Positions 33,275-43,003 of a stretch of 64,000 bases of DNA are shown here, in pieces. Below the pieces are notes generated by a model. That model did no database searches and had not been told where the DNA came from. It saw only the letters and a list, made by a program, of their open reading frames with translations. The stretch's first letter is position 1. Every line of letters begins with the position of its first letter. Both the position numbers and the translations under genes were made by a program. This DNA is from Plenodomus lindquistii (Eukaryota > Ascomycota > Dothideomycetes > Pleosporales > Leptosphaeriaceae), in the NCBI GenBank assembly GCA_025504975.1, contig JANUWI010000011.1:310001-374000 (forward strand). The letters are read 5' to 3'.

Positions 33275-34475
33275 GATTTGTTCTTGATGGCGAATTTTTG
33301 CCATGATGAGTTTATAATCTTGCTGCAATGGAAGTCGAAAGGTACAGGGAACCGTGGTTTGGCCGCTTAGCGACGGACGGTGGAGCCAACATCAACAGCA
33401 CCTTTTTATAGCGCACATGCAGACTATACGCCTTTGAGAAGACCTTGCGAGCGATCATCTCGCGAATCTTTGTATCATGTCAATCTGTTGTTGTGCAGTC
33501 ATGGAATATTGAGCCCCTGTCGACCACGCCATCTCCTCTTCCACATGCCTTTGGTATCTTATCGCCAGCTAAATTCGTGACGTGAGACCATCAATCTATT
33601 CGCGCAAGACTCGTCATCGTTGTTTGCTCCTCGACGTGCGGGCGACAAATGATTGGACTGCCCTGCCTTATCGCCCGCCTCACTGAGCCGGCAGGTGGTT
33701 ATGGTGGAGAGCCGATCTTACAGGCACAAAGTCGCACGATGCTGAGCACAAGCATTCAGGATTCAGGATTCAGGAGCCGACATCGCATGGTGAGGCTAGC
33801 CCTGATCGACGTGAGGTCCCATGTGCTGTGTGGATTCAACAAGGCCGCACACCGACATTCGTGCGTAAACAGCAAGGGCTGCAAGAGCGTCGCATCAACA
33901 CCATGCACCACCTCCCGCCAGATTGCGCATCGTCTCCATTTCCTGATAGGAGATGGGACGACTTTGCAGCTTGCTTTACGATGGTTTAGAAATGCGGGGG
34001 GACACATCAAGTGGGCCTCGTCCATTGGCTCGGGCCCGTCGCTGGACCGCAACCAGTCTAGCCGGCGTGCCCAAGCTCCTTGCAACATGGGCGGACTTGA
34101 CCAGCTGCATCCTCGACCATCCAATAACCCAACATGTTCGATGAGTGAACTAGCGCGAGTGGTCTCGTAATGTGTCTGACTTGCTGACCGCCATTATCAG
34201 GGCTTCTAGATCAAGCCAAGAAGCCCGAAAGGTAGCTGCTGTGTGTTTGGGCGAGCTTTCAAAAGCGGACAGCTTCCCCTCACGCTGCAATGGCCGTCTC
34301 ATCCATTCCTCACACCACCAACCTCCGGTCGACCTGACAGCATACTCCGAAATCAGCCGGGGCCAATCCCGACTCCTGCTCGCGCCGTACAACCATCTAA
34401 TCTTTTGCTACTAATCGCTCTACTCCCACTCCGTTCCTCTGTGCCACTTCTCCCAACACACTTTAATCCATCGCA
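33275..34475. other. Intergenic, 1.2 kb
   Basis: tRNA upstream region, then the promoter of the mitochondrial-type gene. Has three tandem ATTCAGG units at 33754-33774. A 173-codon plus-strand frame (33649-34170) lacks family features and was not accepted. Confidence 0.5.
33311..33316 (-). promoter_or_regulatory. TATA box upstream of the tRNA gene
   Basis: TATAAA on the minus strand lies 37-42 nt upstream of the mature tRNA 5' end. That would place initiation about 10 nt before the tRNA, as for TFIIIB-directed transcription. Confidence 0.55.
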
Positions 34476-35150
34476 ATGTCCGTCTCACGCCTTTCCGCTC
34501 GCGCCTTCAAGGCCGTCGTTACACAGCAAACTCGTAGCATGCACCAATCTGGTGCAACAAGCTTCTCATCAATCCTCACCTCGGATAAGCCTCTCGACCG
34601 CCAGTCATATGCCCCGCGCCTGCCCGCGTCCGCTACCATCCCTGTTCCCGAGGCCAGCGAGACAGGGGCCAAAGTCCGTCATTTCAACACAAGTCGAACC
34701 CTCAAGGCGGTTCACGACACCTCAACCATTGACTTTGCGTACATTCCCGAGTTCAATGGCGAGTTGCAGGTCGAGCCTGAGAAGTTGCGTGTCCCGATCC
34801 TTCCCTGGGCTGAGCCATCGGCGGCGGTCAAGCAGGAATTCACTGAGAAGGAGGAGTCCGTACGTAAACCGTGTCTTGACAAGACCATGAGGAGTGCTAA
34901 CAATCAATTTGAACAGGTTATGATGCCACAGATCCACACCGTCGCCGCAGATGGCACACACATCCACGCGCCTTCGGCCATGTCCGACATGACCGATAGC
35001 AATCAAATCGATTACAAGGGCATGGTCGAACAGGCTGCCAGCACAATCTCAGAACCCCTCGAGAAGGGCTCTGGTATGGTCAGACAGATCTGGACTGGTT
35101 TCGTCGAGGATATTCTAGGCCCCAAAGGTGACAAGTCCGCCAAGGCATAA
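34476..35150 (+). CDS. Probable mitochondrial protein, unknown function
   Basis: Exons 34476-34859 and 34917-35150 give 205 residues. The N-terminus (SVSRLSARAFKAVVTQQTRS) is basic and free of acidic residues, like a mitochondrial presequence, and a second RHFNTSRTLK element follows near 70. The rest is soluble, with an acidic centre and VRQIWTGFVEDILGPKG near the end. The 57-nt intron has GTACGT, GCTAAC and CAG but is a multiple of three with no stop, so retention would add 19 residues. No family recognised. A role in mitochondria is inference from the presequence. Confidence 0.72.
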   Translation: MSVSRLSARAFKAVVTQQTRSMHQSGATSFSSILTSDKPLDRQSYAPRLPASATIPVPEASETGAKVRHFNTSRTLKAVHDTSTIDFAYIPEFNGELQVEPEKLRVPILPWAEPSAAVKQEFTEKEESVRKPCLDKTMRSANNQFEQVMMPQIHTVAADGTHIHAPSAMSDMTDSNQIDYKGMVEQAASTISEPLEKGSGMVRQIWTGFVEDILGPKGDKSAKA

Positions 35151-37307
35151 ACCCGTTGTCGGACGATTGGGGTTATGCGGGACACGATGCGACTAATGGC
35201 CGTCTGTCAGGTCTGCTAGGAAAACACTGTTCCCGAAGTTCTTTTCAAGATGATGTAACGGTTCGGTCTAGCTTGAAGTGCTCGGGCTTATGAGATCATG
35301 AAATACATTTAATTCTTCACGCTCCAGTGTCTCCAATCCACTTCCGAAGATGAGGCATCTAACTAAAACAAAGAGGCAAATTCCTGCTAACCCATCCCAA
35401 ATACCCTTTAAAATTGGCAGTCCGGGTAGCCAGCACTTATCTATATTGCTGGCTGGAAGTGGCTGCACATATAGCCCGAAGATATCGGTCACGACGCACT
35501 CATAAATGACAAGTCTCAACATCCGAGCTATCGCTATCTTTGGTCTCCCTCCTCGGCCGTAGTGTTCCTTGTCAAAGTATTCATAAGGCTATTTGAGCAC
35601 TGCCCTATGTATGTAGTACCTGTCGTTGCTCGCGCCAGTCTTGATGAAGACGGGACTTTCGCCAAAAAAGGTTGCTGTAATGTTTGAGTTGGGTGCGACC
35701 TAGTTAATTGACCTGGGCGAACAAACACCCTCCATCATGAATTGTCGGCTGTACAACAGAGTCCAACGGTTGATTCGAAGCAAAAATCTAACAGCTGAGA
35801 AGAACTCGTAACAACCAAGGCAGTCACCAAAGGTGCACGGACATGTGGAGAAGACGTGATGAGCTTCATGTCCGTGTTCTTACAGTTCAGACTTTTTCGG
35901 GTTGACGACGATGCTATGAAGGTGGGAAGACTCCACTAAAGTTCCAATGTGATTGCATGAACTGGCTGGAACCATTCCCATGCCACGTCTACAATCGCTG
36001 CGTACCGAGAATCTGAAATGCCACAGATTTGGATATTCAGCCATGGGCTCCAGCCGGATCATATGCCTTATCATTGTGGAATCTAAGGGCGAGGTCTTCC
36101 CAAATAAGTCCTTGGGGTCGCTACATAACGATGAACATTGTGTCGCAATTTTTCGAGGGTTTTTTTTTTAAGAGTTATACCTATCAACGCACAGGCTACA
36201 CACCCTACAATATGGTACATGTCCAGTTCTTTAAGTGCCTACCTAGACTTCTGGACTGCATTTCGGTATTCAATAACCTACCGCCCGCCCGTATGCATAT
36301 CGAGGCGTACATGAGGACGTCATCTTCGACTTTGATCAACTCCTCAGCTGCAGATTGAAAGGTTTCTTTGTCGTCGATGTTAAACGATCAACTGAGCTCA
36401 GAGGGACCGCATAGGCGATGGAAAAAAATCGGCACACCGAAGAATATGGCGAACAAAGTCGCTGTGAGGTTATTCGTCTTGCACGTTGGAGTCTTGAGGC
36501 CAATTACCCCAGGGGGGCTGTGGTCGCTCTTCCAGCTCCGGCCGTTATCTGTCCGCTCGTTCTGTCTGATTCCATTTCTGGCTGATGCTACGTAGAGCTC
36601 TGCAACCCCCAATTTTTTTTTGAATTCACATCTTTCCCCAGACGCCGAATGCTACCATCGCTTGCAACTCGATCAGTTCGTGCTTGCTTCGGTGCTGGTG
36701 AAAAACAGCCCATCCAAAGTAATAAAGTCACGATCAACACCTGGGGTCATCATGTACATACACTTGAAAGAAGATCTTACAGGTCTCTCGAATCGCAGCG
36801 CTTCAGTACTAGTACAACCTCAGTATGTGGCGGGTGATGCACGTGTGATTTCACGCTACGGGCCAACGTTAGCCCGGGCCCGGCAAAGCTTACCCTTCTG
36901 CCAATTTTTCCTTTTCTCACCTACACCATACAACCACCATTCCAACTCCTACGCAGTGCGCACTGTATCAGACATCCATGACAGCTTTATGCCAAACTGT
37001 TCTCGGTCCGATGCAATACGCATAGCACGTTATCATACAATGAACCGGATAATTCCGTTTGTAACAGACTGGCACTTTCGAAGACTCGGCGATTCGATAC
37101 TCTCCACGATCACGAGTTCAAATTTGTAGCCTAGAATAAGCCCTACGACCTGCCAAGGTCATCCCACTCGTGTTGCAGTGTCTGAGCGAAAGCCACGACG
37201 ACTTTGCGTCTAATTGTTGGGAGACATGTTTTTTGTGCGTCTTGTGTATGATGTGTGATGTCTGTATTGGAGAACTAGATCTGTTGCAATGTGACAGATC
37301 GAGAGGT
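35151..37307. other. Intergenic, 2.2 kb
   Basis: Downstream flanks of two convergent genes. Several open frames of 60-170 codons overlap on both strands, without motifs. Nothing supported. Confidence 0.45.
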
Positions 37308-38090
37308 CTACAGCTCCTTCTTCTCGGCCGGTCTTGGGCCCGCCTCGAATGCCATGGCCTCCTTCTTCTCTTGCTGTTTTTGCGCAGCCAGAGGAGTTGG
37401 TCTATGCATGACCAGTACCCAGGCCGCGGCCAGTGCCTCGGCTACCAGCTTGATCATGCTTGCGCACGCGATGCCCCAAATATTAATGCTCACGCTTCCC
37501 AACGGCGCACGTGGGAAGCTCAGTATCCACTCCGCATAGTATGGCACCCAGCCCGCAGGCACCCAGAACATTGGTGATTTGGAGAACCAGAATTGTAAGA
37601 CGAAGCGGAGTCCCTGTGTCCCAATCCATCGTAGCGTTGAGACGGCGGAGGTGAAGGTCGTCTGGTGAGTGCGAAGAGAGCCGTCTGATGATGTAGGGTT
37701 AGCTTCGCATGTTCCGTGTTCCGCTTCAGGGCATGTCTGAATTCGGAGCTGCGCACCTAACTTCTGATATTCAGCCACCGCTTTATTGTGCTGACGGTCA
37801 AGCTTGGCCCATTTAGAGAAGTTGTCCTGCGGCGATGTGCTTCCCAGCTCGCGCTTCAACTGCACAATCTCCTTCTTGAGTCTCTGGACCTTCTGCACGG
37901 AGCCAGAGGTAGGCGTTGGGAGCTTGTTATATAGGATCCATAGCTGCACGAGTCGTCAGTCCATTGGCCTCGTGTGTCACAATGTGGTGGGAGCGGGGCG
38001 TACCAGATCATTGACTGTGCTGGCGCCAACCGTGTTGACGATATGAAGCACAAGCTGCAGTATGAATACAACAAGAAGAAGGGACGGCAT
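37308..38090 (-). CDS. GET1: GET complex subunit Get1 (WRB family)
   Basis: Exons 38004-38090, 37757-37943 and 37308-37684 give 216 residues; introns are 60 and 72 nt. Get1 is the ER receptor subunit that takes tail-anchored proteins from Get3. The first exon is a membrane span (LLLVVFILQLVLHIVNTVGA). Next come NDLLWILYNKLPTPTSGS and a cytosolic coiled coil (residues ~40-100, KKEIVQLKRELGSTSPQDNF) that in yeast pries Get3 open. Two further spans follow (FWFSKSPMFWVPAGWVPYY and VSINIWGIACASMIKLV). The tail is Lys/Glu-rich. The second intron lies in the coiled-coil region, and its removal restores spacing as in other fungal Get1 proteins. Confidence 0.92.
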
Positions 38091-38299
38091 GGCTGAGCAA
38101 GTTGAGGACAGTGTTTGTATCGATTACGTGGTCCACATGATGTGGTGTCGGTAGAGAGGGGACGACAGCGCAATGTCAGGGAACGGCGCGCGGGATGCTA
38201 GCCACTGAGGTCCAAGCGCCATACTCCGTCAATCTACACTTCCTGCATTCACTCCTGCTTTTCTTTTGTTCCAGCTAAATCGTCCGCAAACAAATACTT
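38091..38299. promoter_or_regulatory. Divergent promoter of GET1 and the prenyltransferase-like gene
   Basis: Only 209 bp separate the two start codons on opposite strands, so the genes must share promoter DNA. No clear factor site recognised. Confidence 0.6.
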
Positions 38300-39346
38300 A
38301 TGCAGGAAGCTGGTGGTATCCATGTGGCATCATCAAAGGAGGCACTGCAAGCACGAGCTTACGAACGGATAGCGGGCTTCTTTGAAGAGCGCGAAGATTA
38401 CGTATGCGAGATTGAAGTCTTGCCCGCTACCATCCCGCCTCCAGACGGTATCCTGTTGCAGGATGGCTTGAACTTGGGTCTCCCCAAAAAGGTCTTGGTC
38501 TTGGCTTATGCAGAAGCTCGACGACGATTCCTCGACAGCAAGGATGACGATAGCCTGCTCTCGGCGGCGTTGCAAGCTACAAAGATCATGCTTCTCTTCG
38601 ACCCAGAGCATCTTACAGCTGCAAATTATCGTAAGCGCTGGATAAACAATTTGAAGGCCGACTCTGGCTCCCATTTCGGATCAGCCTTCCACAAAGCTCT
38701 GCGACAGGAGCTGAACTTCCTAAACACTATCTTGACTTCACCCCTACACAGACAGACCAAATCTCCAACCATGTGGCATCATCGACTATGGATGATGGGA
38801 CCCCTCGCCGATATTGTGCTGAATAATTCGGATGATGATCAATACATCGAATTCTGGCATGCAGAGCTTGGTGCTATTTGCAAATCCGGAGAGCGTCATC
38901 CCAACAACTACTACGCATGGCAGTACGCTCGGAAAATCACACCGTGGATGGTGCGTGTGAAGGAAAAAAGCTTTCTTGATGGTGTGAAGGATTGGTGCTG
39001 CAAGCATCCAAGCGACATCTCCGGCTGGACGTTTCTTCTTTTTCTTCTTTCCTATTCGCAAAAGGAAACATTAGCAAACGAGACATTACGAGCCGTCCTC
39101 AACTACGCAATAAGACTCCGATCAGAGCAAGAGTCACTTTGGATCTTCATCCGAACTGTGGCTGTGCGATATATCACCAAAGAAAGTCACGTCAGCCTCT
39201 GCAGTTTGCTTCAAGAGCAGGACGATGAAGCCATCATCGATGAAAGCCTTTCCAAATCGCCAGTTCAGAGCTCCAATACCTCAAGGTGGTTGATACTCAA
39301 GACTCAATTTTTACAGCTACGAAATGGTTCGGGGTCTACGTTTTGA
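38300..39346 (+). CDS. Protein prenyltransferase alpha-subunit repeat protein (PTAR1/Ecm9-like)
   Basis: Single exon, 348 residues. It has the tetratricopeptide-like prenyltransferase-alpha repeats: LTAANYRKRWINNL, SPTMWHHRLWMM, HPNNYYAWQYARKI and HPSDISGWTFL, each with the W/Y-x2-R spacing. The order and spacing fit the PTAR1 group rather than the true farnesyltransferase alpha subunit. PTAR1 in animals pairs with a beta subunit to modify Ykt6 (geranylgeranyltransferase III); for fungi this is inference. No signal peptide. Confidence 0.78.
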   Translation: MQEAGGIHVASSKEALQARAYERIAGFFEEREDYVCEIEVLPATIPPPDGILLQDGLNLGLPKKVLVLAYAEARRRFLDSKDDDSLLSAALQATKIMLLFDPEHLTAANYRKRWINNLKADSGSHFGSAFHKALRQELNFLNTILTSPLHRQTKSPTMWHHRLWMMGPLADIVLNNSDDDQYIEFWHAELGAICKSGERHPNNYYAWQYARKITPWMVRVKEKSFLDGVKDWCCKHPSDISGWTFLLFLLSYSQKETLANETLRAVLNYAIRLRSEQESLWIFIRTVAVRYITKESHVSLCSLLQEQDDEAIIDESLSKSPVQSSNTSRWLILKTQFLQLRNGSGSTF

Positions 39347-39605
39347 TGATGCGCAGCATGTCAAGTTTGGATTAGACATACACAGCCAACGCCACTGCCA
39401 TGTTCCTCGCGCTCGAGATCAAGCCCAGTGGGGGTTTTGCGACGACTTAACTAGCTTGCTTTGCAGCTTAAAGTAGAAACCCGCCTGTCAACGCCTCCTT
39501 GCTTAGGCAAACCCCTTAGCACACGATACGATGAGATCGACTGGCGGCGTTGGCTCAATCATCGCGACTTCTGGGATATGAATCCGGTTGGCCACTGTGA
39601 TCATC

Positions 39606-40484
39606 CTACACAGACCTTGGTCGAGACTTGGTCCAGGCGGCTAATTCAGGTTCATAATCTGTTAGAACTGGTGCCGAAAGAATACGCCCGAGACTACCCA
39701 TTTCTTCTTGGTCCGCACCAGTAGCTATAGGTACCGCCTGTGTTACCCCCGAGCTACTTTCGTACGCATCCAATTCGACCACACGCTGGAATTGCGGACC
39801 GGGATCATACTTTGTCAGCGTCTTACTCTTCGCGAGCATCCTAAGGAGAGACTCTCGCTCGAAGCAATACAACTGCGTGCTCGGATAGTTTGCATTTGCA
39901 TACGGTTTCAGAAGCGTCCAGTCGATTTTGTAAACATTTCGAATGTTGACGTATGAGTCACATCGTAGAGCAGCGCCGTTTGCAATACGAAGCGTAGGAA
40001 ATCGTTTTCTGGTTGCTTTGGAATTTGCGTCTGGATGGTCTGGCGATGGTGCAATGGGTAGGAACCAAGATCTCCGACTCGTGTGAAAGTCAGTTGGTTT
40101 GTTGTACAGCTGGTCGAGTGTTTTCCCTTGTAATGAAGTAATCTTGGTACGGGGTCAGCATCTGTAAATTCAAAGCAGTAGCCAATGGAGACAAACAAGT
40201 TGGAAGTGAACCGTGTAGCCTCCATCCACCGGTCTCGATGTTATGACCACCGGATGTGAATATATGCGATCTTCAATCGGACCCTTGCCTTTGACTGGCC
40301 GCACCGCTCGCTCGGGTAGTTCCTCTTCTGATGGCAACCAGAATATACGGCCGGGCAAGATATCACATTCTTGGACCTTTCTCCCCGCTCTCTCGGTTGA
40401 AGGCTCTCGGTATGTCGACGACCCCAACTGTTGCTGCCATGAGGTTAATTTGACAGTGGCATTATGATATCGGGTTGTGCTCAT
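39606..40484 (-). CDS. Conserved-looking protein, unknown function
   Basis: Exons 40197-40484 and 39606-40142 (intron 54 nt, GTTTGT donor, TGCTGAC branch, AAG acceptor) give 274 residues. The core reads DILPGRIFWLPSEEELPERA, then HPVVITSRPVDGGYTVHFQLITSLQG across the splice junction, then RRSWFLPIAPSPDHPD, KRFPTLRI, DSYVNIRNVYKIDW. The regular alternation and proline placement suggest a small beta-rich domain of about 150 residues. I believe this block recurs in many Pezizomycotina but cannot name it. The last 80 residues are less ordered. Confidence 0.72.
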
Positions 40485-43003
40485 TCTACGATAGTGCGTA
40501 TTGTAATGCTTCGACACATGACATGGTGACTATCGATGGCCTTATACAGAGCGACTTGGTGACATCGCCTCAGTCCGCGCGGCAGATTCAAATTTTTGCA
40601 GTGTACTCGAAGCTGAAAGACACCCCCTTACGAAAATGGCTTTTGTCAAGGGGCAAAGGTCATGTAACGAATCCACTCTCATACAGCTTCAGCCTCCACA
40701 TTCGTGTGATCCCCTAACCACCGGCATGATGGCGGTTCGTGAGCCTCAACGTGTGACGAAATCATTGAAGAGGTTGCCTGCTCCATTTTAGGTCATTCGC
40801 CAGGATCAAAGGTCCGGCGAACCCGACGTCGACACTCATGTCAAAGGCAGCAAATTAGATAGCATATGCCGTTTGTGGCGATGCATTTGCTGTGGCGGGT
40901 GCATGGCCCGGCCACACCCGAACATCGCCTAGATCCGCTATTGGCTGGATGGTACACTACAAGGCTGAGTCAATTTCAAACCGACAGCTCGATACGCGTG
41001 TCTGCCCAATATCGAATGCGTACGCGACAAAAATCCAAGGAGTCGCCGAAAAGTGCGGTGAGTAAGATGATAGTGCACGTGCATAAAAATTGCAGGCTTT
41101 TGAAGTTTACAATACCGTGGGAGTTGGATCTCGGCGACCCAGAACATCTATGGTATCGGCGAAGGACTATCAACAGCACGCCGTCGGCGAATATTCACGC
41201 TCACTTCCTCTTGTTATTTTCTCTTGGAATGAGGCGAGGATTTCACCATGCGCAACATTGCTCGCGAGTCACTCAGGTAGATAGGGAGGGGATACAAGAC
41301 GTACCCCCCATCGCACATGCCGAGTTGACAGATGTCTGCTGTACTCCTATCCCACTAAAATCGTCATGGCAGCAATACATGTGCAGCCGTGGCATGTGGC
41401 GTATATGCTACCTCCAAAGCCCACTGAGCCTCTCATTGAGCCCCAAAGCCATAATGCTCAGCCGCTTACTTCCGCTTCTCGCCCTCGCGGCTGGCTCTGA
41501 GCTCAAAAGCGCGCCACACTTTTCAAGCCGTGGTCCTACACCTCGGAGCTCCAGCTAGCGTATTCTATTTCGTAATCTGTCCCCAAGTCTTCGAAGACTG
41601 CTGATTGGTTGTGCAACCCTGTGAGACCAAATGGTCTTCCAGACTCTTTCGCCGATCGGTCCAAAGCTGTCCAGGACGTAATTTCGAAGCAGTCGCCGTC
41701 TGCGTGGCAATTCCAGCAGAAGTTGTCATAAGTGCCTCATGGTCGGTGTAGGGTGAGGGCTATTCATCCTCTTCCAGAATCAGCAGTGACATGTTTTCTT
41801 TGTTCGAGCTCATGGAGATTAGCGGCCATGTCTGAACTTAGTAGCCTAGTCAGAGAATGCGCCGTATGCCATCAAATATTGGCGCAGTGCCGTGGCCACA
41901 GCACCACGGCAACAGCTTGGCACGAGGTGCGAATTGTTCAGTAACGAGACGACGCCAGCAGGTTTCTCAAAGCACACGGCACGCAGCGCGAATGTAGGCG
42001 GAGCTTCGACTGGAGTTTAGACCATTCGCCTCATGGTGTCCCGAAGACGGGGTGCACTTTGCGGCTTGATGTACATCTCAGCCGCACCTCGTGGCCGTGC
42101 CGCCCCGTTGGCGGCTGTGCACATGATGGCAGCCCAGACCACGACGAGATGGCTGGCATGGCTGGGTTCCGCCGTCGAACCCCAGAATTAACGGCGGTAC
42201 GCACCCCGCAACTCGGTTCAGACAGATGTCGTGCGAGTCGACTGGCTCAGGCCGGACAGGGTTGATGCCGCTAGGTCCGCTAGCCGAGACGAGTGTTTGC
42301 AAGCGACGTAAATGTCTTGGAAGGGCGCAAGACTGGTTGAAATTTTCCGGAGTCGAGGTCATGGGCGGCCCTCATGGACGGCGACATGGCAACACTGACG
42401 GCCGACGTCGACAGTCTGCAAGCACTGCAGGCTGTTCGAGGCGACATGAGACGTCTGGACTGGGAAGAGGGCGACAGAGGCACAGGCACCGGGCCGTCGG
42501 CGAGATGCTGGCAGACGGATGCGGTGACGACATGGCGTCCTCGCTCGCCGTCCTTGTCGTCTCCACACTCGAACATGTGACATGGATGATCCACGCCGGC
42601 CCAACACTATTGCCCGTATTGACGTTGGCCATGCAAACTCGAGTCCAGCTGCCGCGCCTGAAGCGTGCGCGAATCATCTCTGGGGTCGCCGCTAGCCGCC
42701 CACTCGCGCCTGCTGGCCGCCAATATCGCACCTTCCTCCCCACTGCTCGCTCCTGCTCGCTCCTGCTCGCGTCCCCACATTGCTGGTAGGCAGGTAGGCA
42801 GGTAGGCAGGCAGGCAGGCAGGCAGGCGTGTGCCAGATAATGTCCCGACCGCGACATCACACCCCACGACGACGACGGCGACCGCGATAATACGAAAAGC
42901 ACGACTCGGCTCCATTTGCCTCGACTCAACACCACGCCACCAGCTCGCTCATTGCATGGACAATGGTCATAGTCGGTAGTCGGCACACAACTCTGCGCAA
43001 GAG
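40485..43003. other. Intergenic, 2.5 kb
   Basis: Upstream of the fusion gene and of the 274-residue protein gene. Open frames of up to 230 codons exist on both strands (for example 40866-41558) but show no motif and unlikely composition. A GGCA/GGTA microsatellite lies at 42785-42826. Confidence 0.45.
42785..42826. repeat. GGTA/GGCA microsatellite
   Basis: About ten GGYA tetranucleotide units in a row, roughly 180 bp upstream of the fusion gene start. Confidence 0.85.

Noticed and set aside
33275..33303. Possible protein start (ATGGCAAAAATTCGC...) running into the tRNA 5' end
   Set aside because: The frame hits TAG right after the first intron, so it does not code further. The match is likely chance.
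33649..34170. 173-codon plus-strand frame
   Set aside because: Cys/Arg/Ser-rich with no motif and an antisense frame of similar size.
36620..37129. 169-codon plus-strand frame
   Set aside because: Starts at a non-ATG codon, with no domain or conserved-looking block.
39461..39724. 87-codon plus-strand frame with protein-like sequence
   Set aside because: Half of it is antisense to the well-supported exon at 39606-40142, and no start or donor fits upstream.
40866..41558. 230-codon open frame
   Set aside because: No motif, mixed composition, overlapping frames on the other strand, and no splice-consistent neighbours.
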